A stretch of 64,000 bases of DNA, taken from contig OY970265.1 of assembly GCA_963715675.1 (NCBI GenBank), forward strand, positions 2,604,001-2,668,000, given 5' to 3'. Origin of the DNA: DASVWZ01 sp963715675. Lineage in GTDB: Bacteria > Acidobacteriota > Terriglobia > Terriglobales > Acidobacteriaceae. The notes below the pieces were generated by a model. It made no database searches. It saw only the letters and a program-made list of their open reading frames with translations, and was not told where the DNA came from. Every line of letters starts with the position of its first letter. Position 1 is the stretch's first letter. A program made the translations under genes and the position numbers. Positions 34,057-43,845 of the stretch are shown here, piece by piece.

Positions 34057-36123
34057 TCACTGCTCGCTTGCCCGGCCGCTCTGAGGAACGCTGGCGAACT
34101 CTTCCCCCATCCATTTCTGGAAGGCAGTCATATTCTGCGGGCGTCCCAGGAAGTTCTTTACCAGATCGTTAGCGGACATCGATCCGCCCGGCGCAAGCAC
34201 CACACGCCGGTAGCGCATGGGAGTTTCTCCGGCGAGCAGATTCTCCTGGTCAAATTGCTGAAAAAAATCCTCGGCGATGACTTTGTCCCACATGTAGGTG
34301 TAGTAAGCGGAAGAGTAGCCGGCCAGGTGCCCAAACGAAGCATACACGTGCGCGTCGGCGGCAACCGGTGTCATCAAGGTGTAGTGCCGGAAATCATCGA
34401 GCGGGACGGTATCCACATCGACTCTTTCCGGATTGTCTTTGTAAATATCGTAGGAAATCGCAGAGAGGGCGTTTTGCGTGGCGATGTAATTTGCCCGGCC
34501 GAAGGCGGAAGCGCGGTTCATGCGTTCCACCAGTTCGGCGGGAATCGGCTCGCCGGTCTTGTAGTGATGTGCGAACGAGGCCAGCACCTGCGGGCTGTGC
34601 ATCCATTCTTCGAGCATCTGCGAAGGGGCTTCCACAAAGTCCGATTCCATGGTGATCCCGCTGATGCCCGCCCACTGCTCCTGCCCGCCAAGAATGTGAT
34701 GCACCAAGTGGCCGAACTCGTGGAAGAAAGTCACGACCTCGCTATATTCCATGAGCCCGGGGTCCGCCGCGCTTGGCTGGGGAAAATTGCACACCAAAAT
34801 GGCCTCCGGCAATTGCTTGCCGCGAACCCCGTCGAGTACGGGCACCATCTGCGCATGGCTGTATTTGCCCGGCCGGGGATGCATGTCGAGATAAAACCGG
34901 CCAATGGCTCTGCCATTGTCGATCACATCCCAGGTTTCCACCGCAGGATCCCACGCCGGCGCATTCGGTTCCTGACGGAAGCTGACGTGGAAAAGGGTCG
35001 CGGCAGTATCCATGATGCCCTGCCGCACCTGGTTGAAGGGCAGGTAGGGGCGCACGCTTTGTGAATCGAAGTCGTAATTCGAGCGGCGCACCAACTCGGA
35101 GAAGCGAAAGCCTTCATAATCCCACAGCTCCGTTGCCCCGGAATCGGTTTTCCGCTTTTCTGCCAGGAGCGTGGCGAACTCCCGTTGGGCCAGCGGGCGA
35201 GCAGCCGCATCCAGCTGTTCGATGAACTTTGCGATGTTGGCTCCCTTGCCGATCATCTTGTCCGCCGCATTGTAATCCGCCCAGGATGAGTAGCCCAGCA
35301 AGGTCGCGATCTCATAACGCGTCCGCATCATATCCAGCAGCACATCGTGGTTTTTGGGATAAGCCCGGGAACGAAAAGTTTCCCAGAGACGGCGGCGCAG
35401 CGCGTCACTTTTGGCGAACGTCAGAACCGGGAACAGGTCGGGATAGTTGGTCGTGATGTGAATTTTCCCGTCGGCGCCAGGCTTGTGATGGTCAATGTAA
35501 TCCTGCGGCAACCCATCCAGTTCGGACGCATCGGTGACCTCGACAACCCTCTGATCGTCTGAGATGTTGCGGTCAAACATTGACTGATCTTCGGTCAGCT
35601 GGTCTTGAAGCTTCCTGAGCTTCGCCCGAGTCGCATCATCTTTGTCCACCCCCGCCAGCCGGAATTCCAGCAGCTGCCGCTGAACATAGTAGCGGGTCGC
35701 TGGATCGGACTTGGACACGTCCACACTTGATAACGCCTGGTACACGGCCTGATTCAGCGAGAGCGCTGTTTGCGCGCCGCTGACCTTGGTGGTCATGGCG
35801 GTCGCATGGTCGCGGAAGGCCACGTCGGGATGCACCTGCTGCATCAGGCTGGAAAAGTACATCGCTGCATCCAGCTGCCGGACAGCTTCGTCGTATGGGA
35901 CGAGAGTGTTCTCGATCGTCTTTGAACCCGTGACCGCAACGATTTGATCAACCCAGCGCTGCGCCGCGGCCAGACGCTCGTTCTCCATCTTTTCGAAGGC
36001 GGGAATGTCGGGCTTGGCGCTCCAAAGAGGCGGTTGATCCTTGGAAATCTCCTGGGCAGCGAGCGTTGAGGCAAGGAGCAGAAGGAGCGCGATTACGTGC
36101 GCACGGATGGATACGATTGACAT
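34057..36123 (-). CDS. M3-family zinc metallopeptidase (oligopeptidase), secreted
   Basis: 688 residues with signal peptide (AHVIALLLLLASTLAAQE). The C-terminal half carries the thimet-oligopeptidase zinc motif VVTFFHEFGHLVHHIL (HExxH near residue 465). The third ligand Glu lies in GITMESDFVEAPSQMLEEW. The upstream helical half (DDATRAKLRKLQDQLTEDQS) forms the channel wall typical for M3. It should trim short peptides; the signal peptide places it in the periplasm rather than the cytosol as in E. coli Prlc/Dcp-like enzymes. It is divergent from uvrC. Confidence 0.9.
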   Translation of the reverse strand: MSIVSIRAHVIALLLLLASTLAAQEISKDQPPLWSAKPDIPAFEKMENERLAAAQRWVDQIVAVTGSKTIENTLVPYDEAVRQLDAAMYFSSLMQQVHPDVAFRDHATAMTTKVSGAQTALSLNQAVYQALSSVDVSKSDPATRYYVQRQLLEFRLAGVDKDDATRAKLRKLQDQLTEDQSMFDRNISDDQRVVEVTDASELDGLPQDYIDHHKPGADGKIHITTNYPDLFPVLTFAKSDALRRRLWETFRSRAYPKNHDVLLDMMRTRYEIATLLGYSSWADYNAADKMIGKGANIAKFIEQLDAAARPLAQREFATLLAEKRKTDSGATELWDYEGFRFSELVRRSNYDFDSQSVRPYLPFNQVRQGIMDTAATLFHVSFRQEPNAPAWDPAVETWDVIDNGRAIGRFYLDMHPRPGKYSHAQMVPVLDGVRGKQLPEAILVCNFPQPSAADPGLMEYSEVVTFFHEFGHLVHHILGGQEQWAGISGITMESDFVEAPSQMLEEWMHSPQVLASFAHHYKTGEPIPAELVERMNRASAFGRANYIATQNALSAISYDIYKDNPERVDVDTVPLDDFRHYTLMTPVAADAHVYASFGHLAGYSSAYYTYMWDKVIAEDFFQQFDQENLLAGETPMRYRRVVLAPGGSMSANDLVKNFLGRPQNMTAFQKWMGEEFASVPQSGRASEQ

Positions 36124-36321
36124 GATGTCCTCTTAGACGATGAAACCCGTCATTGGGTATGCGGATTTTCAGCGGTGCCATTCACGGGGCAGCCAGAATT
36201 CTAATACTCGCCGACATTCTGCTCAACATCGGGCCTTGAAACCCAAGCACAAATCAAATAGAGATCGGTTCGCCCCATACCCCAGCGTCTCTTACTCGAA
36301 TAAAATAGTCGTATCCGCCCC

Positions 36322-38226
36322 ATGGACCTTCTGCAAAAAGTCCGCAGCCTGCCCACCTCGGCGGGCGTGTATCTGTACAAGAATGCGGAAGGCGAAGTCA
36401 TCTATGTCGGCAAGGCGAAGAATTTGCGCAGCCGGGTCGGTTCCTACTTCCACGAGAACCGGCTTTACGACGCCAAGACGGGCACCCTCGTCCGCGAGGC
36501 GGTCGACGTTGACTACATCGTTGTCGCTAACAACAAAGAAGCGCTGGCGCTCGAAAATCACCTCATCAAGCAGAAGCAGCCGCGCTTCAACATCCTGCTG
36601 CGGGACGACAAGACTTATCCCTATGTAAAGCTCACGCTGGCCGAGCGATTCCCGCGAGTGTATGTGACTCGCCGCCTGCGCAAGGACGGCAGCGCGTACT
36701 ACGGGCCTTACTTTCCTGCCAACCTGGCGTATCGTATTGTGGATTTGATTCACCGCCACTTTCTGGTTCCCTCGTGCAAGGTTGACCTGAATCACTTTCA
36801 TCCCCGGCCATGTTTGCAGTACTACATCGGACGCTGCCTGGGGCCATGCGTAGAAGGACTGACCACGCCGGATGCGTATCAGGAGGCGGTGCGCGACGTG
36901 AAGCTGTTTCTGGAGGGACGCCCGACCGATCTCGCGCAGTCACTGCGGGCACGAATGGGTAGAGCTGCTGAGTCCGAGGAGTACGAGCGCGCCGCCAAAT
37001 ATCGCGACCTGATCTCAACCGTGGAACAACTGCAGGAGAAGCAGCGCATTGCCGCGGCCGAAGGCGATGACGCTGACGTGTTCGGGTATCACTACGAAAA
37101 TACGATGCTCGCGGTGAACCTGTTTCACATGCGTGGCGGACGGGTTCTGGATCGGCGGGAGTTTTTCTGGGAAGAGTTGCCGGAATTTGAATCCCCGGAG
37201 AACGGCGCTGGAGACGCCCACTCGATTTCGGGCGGGGCGGGGCAGAGACCCGCCACCGCGCAGGCATCGGCGTCCTTTCATCCCGGCGAATTCTTCTCTT
37301 CCCTGCTTACCCAGCTCTACATCGGACAGCCGTATGTACCACGAAACATCTACGTGCCCGTGGATTTTGAGGATCGTGAGGCGCTTGAGGATCTGCTCTC
37401 CGAGCAACTCGCGGACAAGGGCGCCCGCGCCACCCGGGTCAATATTTTCGTTCCGCAGCGCGGAGACAAGCGATCGTTGATCGATCTTGCGGGCAACAAC
37501 GCCAAGCAATCCTATGATCAGCGTTTTCGCGTAATGAAGCCCAACCAGCGCCAGATTCAGGAAGCGCTTCAGGACGCGCTCGGGTTGCCCGAACTGCCCC
37601 GGCGCATTGAGTGCTTTGACATCTCACACATTCAGGGCGCGGAGACGGTCGCCTCGATGGTGGTCTGGGAAGACGGCAAGATGAAAAAGTCGGACTACCG
37701 TAAGTTCATCATCAAGTCGGTCGAAGGCGTGGACGACTTCGCTTCCATGCGCGAGGTGATCACCCGGCGATACAAGCGCATTCAGGAAGAAAAGAAAGCC
37801 CTGCCGAGCCTGGTGCTGATCGACGGCGGCCTGGGGCAGTTGCACGCGGCCGCCGAAGCCCTGACCGCGCTGGAAATCATCAACCAGCCGCTGGCTTCAA
37901 TCGCCAAGCGGGAAGAGATTATCTATGTGTTCGGGCAGGAAAACGAGCCGGTGGTTCTGGATCATCACTCTCCTGTGCTGCACCTGGTTCAGTTGATCCG
38001 CGATGAAGCGCATCGCTTTGCTGTCACTTTTCATCGCAAACGTCGCCAGATGCGCGACCGGTCAACCGAGCTGCTGCAGATTCCAGGGGTGGGCGCCAGT
38101 ACAACGCGCCGACTGCTGGAACATTTCGGCAGCCTGCAAGCGGTCAAGCAAGCCGATGCGTCGGCGTTGTCGGCGGTCGTCACCCGGGCGCAAGCGGACG
38201 CGATCCTAAGTCACTTCCGGAATTGA
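36322..38226 (+). CDS. uvrC: Excinuclease ABC subunit C
   Basis: Makes both incisions in UvrABC nucleotide excision repair. 634 residues with all domains: GIY-YIG nuclease at 13-92 (GVYLYKNAEGEVIYVGKAKN), Cys-rich segment (CLQYYIGRCLGPC), UVR helix near 205-235 that binds UvrB (EYERAAKYRDLISTVEQLQE), and RNase H-like 5' nuclease about 385-545. The nuclease acidic sites are in IECFDISHIQG and LVLIDGGLGQLHAA, with His in RDEAHRFAVTFHR. Tandem helix-hairpin-helix at the end (IPGVGASTTRRLLEHFG). A short insert near residue 295 (AGDAHSISGGAGQRPATAQA) looks like an unstructured loop. It converges on the next gene with a 40-bp gap. Confidence 0.97.
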   Translation: MDLLQKVRSLPTSAGVYLYKNAEGEVIYVGKAKNLRSRVGSYFHENRLYDAKTGTLVREAVDVDYIVVANNKEALALENHLIKQKQPRFNILLRDDKTYPYVKLTLAERFPRVYVTRRLRKDGSAYYGPYFPANLAYRIVDLIHRHFLVPSCKVDLNHFHPRPCLQYYIGRCLGPCVEGLTTPDAYQEAVRDVKLFLEGRPTDLAQSLRARMGRAAESEEYERAAKYRDLISTVEQLQEKQRIAAAEGDDADVFGYHYENTMLAVNLFHMRGGRVLDRREFFWEELPEFESPENGAGDAHSISGGAGQRPATAQASASFHPGEFFSSLLTQLYIGQPYVPRNIYVPVDFEDREALEDLLSEQLADKGARATRVNIFVPQRGDKRSLIDLAGNNAKQSYDQRFRVMKPNQRQIQEALQDALGLPELPRRIECFDISHIQGAETVASMVVWEDGKMKKSDYRKFIIKSVEGVDDFASMREVITRRYKRIQEEKKALPSLVLIDGGLGQLHAAAEALTALEIINQPLASIAKREEIIYVFGQENEPVVLDHHSPVLHLVQLIRDEAHRFAVTFHRKRRQMRDRSTELLQIPGVGASTTRRLLEHFGSLQAVKQADASALSAVVTRAQADAILSHFRN

Positions 38227-38266
38227 GTTCTTCGTTGTGACGCTCGCAAGATACAAGCGATTCTCA

Positions 38267-38749
38267 TCAGGGCTTCGGCGTGGCCGACGAATTTCCCATG
38301 TCCAGAACCACTTTCCAGCTCCCGTCTTTCTGCTTCTTCCAGATGCTGGTGTACTTGCCGTGCTCAGCAACCGGCTTTCCGTCTTTGTCCGTGGATGTGA
38401 AAACGTAGGTACCGTAGGTATACCCGAGATCGCCTGAGGCCGCCATGTCCGCGAATTCCGGAGTCCAGGTGAGCTTGTTGCCAGCCTTATCCAAAAAACC
38501 CATGGTCTTCGCGATTTCGTCTTTTCCCTGGATCGCATCCGCCCCGTTCGGCAACTCCACTGCACGCTCCGCGTAATAGGACATGTAGCCTTGCGAGCCG
38601 TGCTCGGCGGCAGACTTCATGAATTCGGCTTCCATGCGTTTGAGTGTTTCCGCGCCATCTTTCTGGCTGGCCGATGCCTGCCTCAGGCTGACGACTGCGC
38701 TGGCTGCAACCAGCAAAATAACAAGAACCCCAACATAGTCTTTCTTCAC
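38267..38749 (-). CDS. Secreted SnoaL/DUF4440-like protein
   Basis: 160 residues from GTG 38749, selected because AGGAGGT lies 5 nt upstream; in-frame starts further up lack such a site. Signal peptide (YVGVLVILLVAASAVVSLRQ) then a cystatin-like alpha+beta barrel of the SnoaL/NTF2 type: EAEFMKSAAEHGSQGYMSYY, ADAIQGKDEIAKTMGFLD, TYVFTSTDKDGKPVAEHGKY, IWKKQKDGSWKVVLDMGN. Proteins of this fold bind small ligands or act as isomerase-like enzymes; nothing shows which. It is exported. Confidence 0.75.
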   Translation of the reverse strand: MKKDYVGVLVILLVAASAVVSLRQASASQKDGAETLKRMEAEFMKSAAEHGSQGYMSYYAERAVELPNGADAIQGKDEIAKTMGFLDKAGNKLTWTPEFADMAASGDLGYTYGTYVFTSTDKDGKPVAEHGKYTSIWKKQKDGSWKVVLDMGNSSATPKP

Positions 38750-38904
38750 AAAACACCTCCTCCTGCTGATAGACATCATCTTAAGCGATCGGTTTGACGG
38801 GACGGGGAACTGCACTCCCTTTGCTCCCCTTGCAAGTTCCCATTGCGCCCTTCGCAGTTATAGACTTTGAATTTCCGGTCCTTTGCTGAGACAATGCCAC
38901 GAAC

Positions 38905-39957
38905 ATGAAAAATCTGACCCTCCTCCTGCTCGCTGTCATCAGCTTCCTCGCGCCCGCCGGGGCGCAGACCGCCGCTCCCCCGGACCTCGCCACGCCGCAG
39001 GAAAAGCATCTGCGCAACGTACGCCAGCTGACTTTCGGCGGCCAGAATGCCGAAGCGTATTTTTCTGCCGACGGCAAGAAGTTGATTTTCCAATCCACCC
39101 GCGACAACCTGCAATGCGACCAGGAGTTCACCATGAATGTGGACGGCTCCGACCTCCGAATGATTTCTAACGGCAAAGGCCGCACTACTTGCGGGTTCTT
39201 CTATCCAAACGGGAAAACGATTCTGTATTCTTCGACGTATCTGACGGACGAGCATTGCCCCCCGCGCCCGGACTATTCCAAGGGATACGTCTGGGGAATC
39301 TATCCCGGATACGAGATCTTCACCGCCAATCCGGACGGCTCCGGACTGATGCAGCTCACCAATTCTCCGGGCTACGATGCCGAAGCCACGATTTCCGAAG
39401 ACGGCAAGAAAATTGTTTTTACCTCGTTGCGCAATGGCGACCTCGATATCTACACCATGGACGCCGACGGCAGACAGGTGAAGCAGCTTACTCACGAACT
39501 CGGCTACGACGGTGGCCCAGTCTTTTCGCCCGATCGAAAATGGATCGTGTATCGCGCCTATCATCCCACTTCTCGAAATGAGATTGCCGAGTACAAAGAG
39601 CTGCTGGCACAAGACCTTATACGGCCAACCTCTCTGGAATTGTGGCTCATGAAGGCCAATGGGAACCACAAACGGCAGATCACGCACCTGGGCGCAGCCA
39701 GCTTTGCTCCGGCGTTTTTTCCCCGCGGCAAGCGGATCATCTTTTCCTCCAATCAAGGCTCGACCGGGGGGATGGGCAATTTTGAGCTTTACGCGGTGGA
39801 TCGCGACGGCAGCAACCTGGAGCAGATCACCTACAGCCCGGGGTTTGATGGTTTCCCCATGTTCAGTCGCGATGGCAAGAATCTGGTTTGGGCGTCCAAC
39901 CGCAACGCCAAAGCCCCGCACGAGACTAACATCTTTATCGCGGACTGGGTGCCGTAA
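38905..39957 (+). CDS. TolB-like PD40/WD40 propeller protein, secreted
   Basis: 350 residues: signal peptide (NLTLLLLAVISFLAPAGAQ) and about six PD40 blades with the DG(K/S)-(K)-(I/L)-x-F-x-S pattern (FSADGKKLIFQSTRDN; SEDGKKIVFTSLRNGDLDIY; DGSNLEQITYSPGFDGFPMF). It resembles the propeller of TolB or of DPP-type peptidases, with no catalytic domain. Probably a periplasmic binding or scaffold protein. It overlaps the mechanosensitive channel start by one base (TAATG), so both are one transcript with coupled translation. Confidence 0.85.
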   Translation: MKNLTLLLLAVISFLAPAGAQTAAPPDLATPQEKHLRNVRQLTFGGQNAEAYFSADGKKLIFQSTRDNLQCDQEFTMNVDGSDLRMISNGKGRTTCGFFYPNGKTILYSSTYLTDEHCPPRPDYSKGYVWGIYPGYEIFTANPDGSGLMQLTNSPGYDAEATISEDGKKIVFTSLRNGDLDIYTMDADGRQVKQLTHELGYDGGPVFSPDRKWIVYRAYHPTSRNEIAEYKELLAQDLIRPTSLELWLMKANGNHKRQITHLGAASFAPAFFPRGKRIIFSSNQGSTGGMGNFELYAVDRDGSNLEQITYSPGFDGFPMFSRDGKNLVWASNRNAKAPHETNIFIADWVP

Positions 39958-41810
39958 TGGCGGAAAAAGTTCCTCGGCGTGGCATGATCATCACGTCTCG
40001 TCAATGGCTGGCTGCGCTGGGATTGTTGATCCTGATAGTAGCGGCCCTGGTTGGGTCATTTCTGACCCGTGAAATGGCGGTGTCCGCGCCATCGCAGAAT
40101 CCGCGAAGCGCGACGGGCAAGGCTCCGCTGGTGGATGAGCAACCGCTGCTGACGGCACGTGCCATGGGCAAGTTGGCATCCGACCCGGACGAACAACGAA
40201 TCGCGGACCAGGCCGAACAATCCGCCGACAATGAGGTTGATCTTGCATTCCACGACGGCTTGCGGGATGCCGCAGACCATCCTCCCCAAGCCAAGGCTGC
40301 GTTGCGTCCGCTCTATGAGCGTGCCAGCCAGGCGGAAACGCAGGTTCAGGCAGACCAGGACAGTGTGGCCCGGCTGAAAAAACAGTTGGCGTCGGTTAGC
40401 GTCACCCATCAGGACAGTTTGCAGGAGCAGCTGGATGTCGCCCAGGCCCAGCTCGAACTCGACCAGGATGATTTGAGTGATGCCAAAGAGGACCTGATCA
40501 ACTCCGGCGCCGATCCCGGAAGTTTGATTCAGCGCCAGTTCGACGAACACCAGGCGCGGGAGCACGGAACCGAACCAAACCCTGCCCAAGCCGCCAGCGC
40601 CATCGCGGAACTGAATTATGACGCCGGCAGTCTTTTCGGCAAGGTCACCACCTGGCGCGAATTGAGCAGCAAAGCGGTCCAGCTAACGCGAGCGCGCGAT
40701 GAAGCGGTCCAGGCCGCTGCCGCACTCGGCCGAAGCCGCGACGCTTTGCAGAAGCAGATCAACTCCGAAAAGGCCAGCAGCCATGCGACTCGGCCCGGCG
40801 CCGGCGCTCATGATGTTCAGGCTCTCACGGGGAGTGCCGGCGCGACGGTCAAGACGTTGCACGTCATTTCCGATGACCAGAAGAATCTGGTTGATCTGAG
40901 CCGGCGCATGCAGGACGAACAGGATCTGCAGAATACGTATCTCGCCTGGATCGGACTCGTCCGCGCTCACCAGCGGACGATGCTGCATGGCATGACCCAG
41001 TCGGCCCTTTGGATTCTGCTGATCCTGTTGCTGGTATATCTGGCCGACCGGACCGTCGATCATTACCTCGTCGAACTTGGCGAAACCCGCACCCGCCTGC
41101 ATACGCTGCGCGCCGTGATTCGTTTCGCGGTGCAAGGCGTGGGCGCGCTGCTGATTCTTCTGGTAGTCTTCGGCGCCCCTCGACAACTGCCGACGATCAT
41201 CGGCTTTGCCGGCGCCGGCTTGACCGTGGCGCTGAAAGATTTCATCGTGGCCTTCTTCGGTTGGTTCGTTTTGATGGGCAAGAACGGCATGCGCGTGGGA
41301 GATTGGGTGGAAATCAACGGGGTCGCCGGGGAAGTCCTGGAAATCAACTTGCTGCGCACGGTCCTGCTGGAAACCGGGAACTGGACTGACACTGGCCACC
41401 CCACCGGCCGGAAAGTATCCTTCGTAAACAGCTACGCCATTGAAGGGCACTTCTTCAACTTCACCACCAGCGGGCAGTGGCTATGGGATGAGCTTCGGAT
41501 TCCGCTTCCCGCGGGCCCGGACCCCTACTTGTTGATTGACGGCATCCAGGCAGCGGTGACCAAGGAGACCGAAGTCAATGCCCGCGCCGCGGAAAAGGAA
41601 TGGGAGGGCCTGACCGGCCGCTACCGGGTGCGTTCGGTGTCGGCCGTTCCGGCAGTCAATCTGCGGCCGGCGGCTACGGGTGTGGAGTTATACGTCCGCT
41701 ACATTACCCGCGCCAACGAGCGGTTTGCCATGCGTACGCGCCTGAACCACACGCTGGTGCAACTGCTGCGGCAAAGCGGAGAAGCCGGGGTCTCGCCTGC
41801 GGCAAAGTAA
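39957..41810 (+). CDS. MscS-family mechanosensitive ion channel with long periplasmic/coil region
   Basis: 617 residues. N-terminal helix (WLAALGLLILIVAALVGSFL), about 290 residues of helical coiled-coil (QVQADQDSVARLKKQLASVS; LDVAQAQLELDQDDLSDAKE), then helices at about 340-420. These include the pore-like helix LPTIIGFAGAGLTVALKDFI and the MscS beta domain (GMRVGDWVEINGVAGEVLEI; GRKVSFVNSYAIEGHFFNF), and a C-terminal cytoplasmic alpha/beta part. It opens on membrane tension to release solutes. The extended coiled N-terminus is unlike E. coli MscS and resembles MscK/YnaI-type enlarged members. Confidence 0.88.
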   Translation: MAEKVPRRGMIITSRQWLAALGLLILIVAALVGSFLTREMAVSAPSQNPRSATGKAPLVDEQPLLTARAMGKLASDPDEQRIADQAEQSADNEVDLAFHDGLRDAADHPPQAKAALRPLYERASQAETQVQADQDSVARLKKQLASVSVTHQDSLQEQLDVAQAQLELDQDDLSDAKEDLINSGADPGSLIQRQFDEHQAREHGTEPNPAQAASAIAELNYDAGSLFGKVTTWRELSSKAVQLTRARDEAVQAAAALGRSRDALQKQINSEKASSHATRPGAGAHDVQALTGSAGATVKTLHVISDDQKNLVDLSRRMQDEQDLQNTYLAWIGLVRAHQRTMLHGMTQSALWILLILLLVYLADRTVDHYLVELGETRTRLHTLRAVIRFAVQGVGALLILLVVFGAPRQLPTIIGFAGAGLTVALKDFIVAFFGWFVLMGKNGMRVGDWVEINGVAGEVLEINLLRTVLLETGNWTDTGHPTGRKVSFVNSYAIEGHFFNFTTSGQWLWDELRIPLPAGPDPYLLIDGIQAAVTKETEVNARAAEKEWEGLTGRYRVRSVSAVPAVNLRPAATGVELYVRYITRANERFAMRTRLNHTLVQLLRQSGEAGVSPAAK

Positions 41811-41922
41811 AGCCAGGGCATAGCATTCTGCCTGCGAGACTGAATTCCGCCCTCGCCGCGCGGCACCAGAAGCAAGATGTTATCCTAGTTGCGGTCACGC
41901 CATAAGGAATCTGCAACCTCCC

Positions 41923-43623
41923 ATGTCCAATCCAAACACTCCAGAATCGCAACCCGTTGCCGAATCTACCGAGTCATTCGGCGAGCTTCTTTCCCAGTAT
42001 GAGCAGAGCCATTCCCGCAAGGGTGAGGGCGGCAATCCACGCATCGAAGGCACGGTGATTGCCGTCTCCGTCGACTCCGTGTTTCTCGACATCGGATACA
42101 AGAGCGAAGGAATTCTGCCGCTGGCGGTGTTCCAGAGCGCCGGTGAAACCGTAAAACCCGGCGACAAGATGATGGTCACGGTGAAAGGTCGCGGTCCGGA
42201 AGGCTATTACGAGCTTTCTCGCGGCAAGGTGGAGCGTCCCAAGGACTGGTCCGCGCTGGAGAAAGCCTTCGCGGAGAAGGCCACGATTCTGGGCACGGTG
42301 ACCGGCGTCGTTAAAGGCGGACTCACGGTGGATGTGGGAGTACGAGCGTTCCTCCCGGCCTCCCGCAGCGGAACCCGCGATGCCGCCGAAATGGAAAAGT
42401 TGGTGGGACAGGAAATCCGCTGCCGCATTACCAAGCTCGACGTAACCGACGAAGACCTGGTGGTGGATCGCCGCGCGATTGCCGAAGAGGAAGAACAAGC
42501 CGAAAAAGATCGCCGATTCTCGCAGATCAAGGAAGGCTTGATCCTCAGCGGTACCGTCCGCAGCCTGGCCGATTACGGCGCGTTCGTCGACCTGGGCGGA
42601 GTCGACGCCCTGCTCCATGTCTCGGACATCTCGTGGGGCCGCGTCAACAAACCGGCGGACGTGCTCTCGCCCGGGCAGCAAGTCGAAGTGACGGTCCTCA
42701 AAATCACCAACGAGGGTGAGAAGCGCCGCATTTCAGTGGGCATGAAGCAACTCCAACCGCATCCCTGGGATGCGGTGGCCCAAAAATACAAGACGGGCGA
42801 GCGGGTGCGCGGCGCCGTCACCCGCCTCGTCGACTTTGGAGCGTTTGTGGAACTGGAGCCTGGGATTGAAGGCCTGGTCCACATCTCCGAGATGTCCTGG
42901 GCCAAGAGAGTGCGGACTCCCGGCGATGTGGTGAAACCCGGGGAAACTGTGGAAGCGGTCATTCTGGGCGTGAACCCGGGCGAGCGTCGCATTTCCCTGG
43001 GCCTGAAGCAGACCCTGGGAGATCCATGGGCAGAAGTGGAACAGAAGTTTTCGGTGGGATCGGTGATCGAGGGACCGGTCACCAACATTATGAAGTTCGG
43101 CGCATTCGTGCAGTTGTCCGAAGGGGTCGAGGGTATGGTTCACGTCAGCGAAATCAGCGCCGAGAAGCGTATTAATCACCCGCAGGACGAACTGAAGATC
43201 GGACAACGGGTCCGCGCCCAGATCCTGGCCATCGATACAGAAAAACGGCAGTTGCGGTTGAGCATGAAGCAACTGCTTCCCAGCGGCCTGGATGAATACT
43301 TGGCCGGACATCAGGAAGGCGATGTGGTCACCGGTCGCATCATCGAGGCTTCGGGCGAACCAGCGCGCGTGGAGTTGGGCGAAGCCATTCACGCCATCTG
43401 TCGAATCTCCTCCCAGGGCTCGACCAAGACACCGGAAGAGAAAGAACCGCCCGCCAAGAAAGCGGATTTGTCATCCCTGGGCTCTATGCTGCAGGCCCGC
43501 TGGAAAAGCGGCGCCGTCAGCAACCCATCGGAGCCGGAAGCCCTTCGCGCTGGGCAGATTCGCAGCTTTCGAATTGTGAAACTGGATCAGGCTGCCAAGA
43601 AAATTGAGTTGGAGTTGGCGTGA
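41923..43623 (+). CDS. rpsA: 30S ribosomal protein S1
   Basis: 566 residues with consecutive S1 OB-fold domains. At least five are clear: IEGTVIAVSVDSVFLDIGYK; ILGTVTGVVKGGLTVDVGVR; LSGTVRSLADYGAFVDLGGV; VRGAVTRLVDFGAFVELEPG; IEGPVTNIMKFGAFVQLSEG, with a weaker sixth near VTGRIIEASGEPARVELGEA. Acts in mRNA recruitment to the small subunit. Typical residues for ribosome interaction and RNA binding (FGAFV, LVHISEMS) are present. Standard bacterial S1 has six domains, so length is normal. ATG follows AAGGAA. It begins 112 bp after the channel gene. Confidence 0.97.
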   Translation: MSNPNTPESQPVAESTESFGELLSQYEQSHSRKGEGGNPRIEGTVIAVSVDSVFLDIGYKSEGILPLAVFQSAGETVKPGDKMMVTVKGRGPEGYYELSRGKVERPKDWSALEKAFAEKATILGTVTGVVKGGLTVDVGVRAFLPASRSGTRDAAEMEKLVGQEIRCRITKLDVTDEDLVVDRRAIAEEEEQAEKDRRFSQIKEGLILSGTVRSLADYGAFVDLGGVDALLHVSDISWGRVNKPADVLSPGQQVEVTVLKITNEGEKRRISVGMKQLQPHPWDAVAQKYKTGERVRGAVTRLVDFGAFVELEPGIEGLVHISEMSWAKRVRTPGDVVKPGETVEAVILGVNPGERRISLGLKQTLGDPWAEVEQKFSVGSVIEGPVTNIMKFGAFVQLSEGVEGMVHVSEISAEKRINHPQDELKIGQRVRAQILAIDTEKRQLRLSMKQLLPSGLDEYLAGHQEGDVVTGRIIEASGEPARVELGEAIHAICRISSQGSTKTPEEKEPPAKKADLSSLGSMLQARWKSGAVSNPSEPEALRAGQIRSFRIVKLDQAAKKIELELA

Positions 43624-43761
43624 TAGGCTGAGGCTTCTTGCGGCACGGTATCCGGTCCCATCGCGGCGCGAGTAAGGATCCCGACCGTGATTCCGGTGTG
43701 CCTGCTCGTCGCGGCCCCCGGTCTTCCTGGGTACGTCCTGGCATCTCATTCTCCCTGCATG

Positions 43762-43827
43762 ACTTAACCCCGCTTACAAACATTCTACGAATCCTTTATT
43801 CAATCCTTACGGGGTTCTTTATCCAAT
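43762..43827 (+). promoter_or_regulatory. Six 11-bp-spaced YTTAYR hexamers (KdpE/OmpR-type array)
   Basis: Hexamers ACTTAA, CTTACA, TCTACG, TTTATT, CTTACG, CTTTAT start at 43762, 43773, 43784, 43795, 43806 and 43817, exactly 11 bp apart, ending 18 bp before ATG 43846. This matches the kdp and porin arrays in form. OmpR-family regulators bind such direct repeats; KdpE is the nearest candidate. The closeness to the start codon is odd for an activator. Confidence 0.6.
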
Positions 43828-43845
43828 CAGGTGAGGTTGGATCAG

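Noticed and set aside
33919..35064. 381-codon plus-strand frame opposite the M3 peptidase
   Set aside because: The minus frame carries HEFGH and a signal peptide; this is a shadow.
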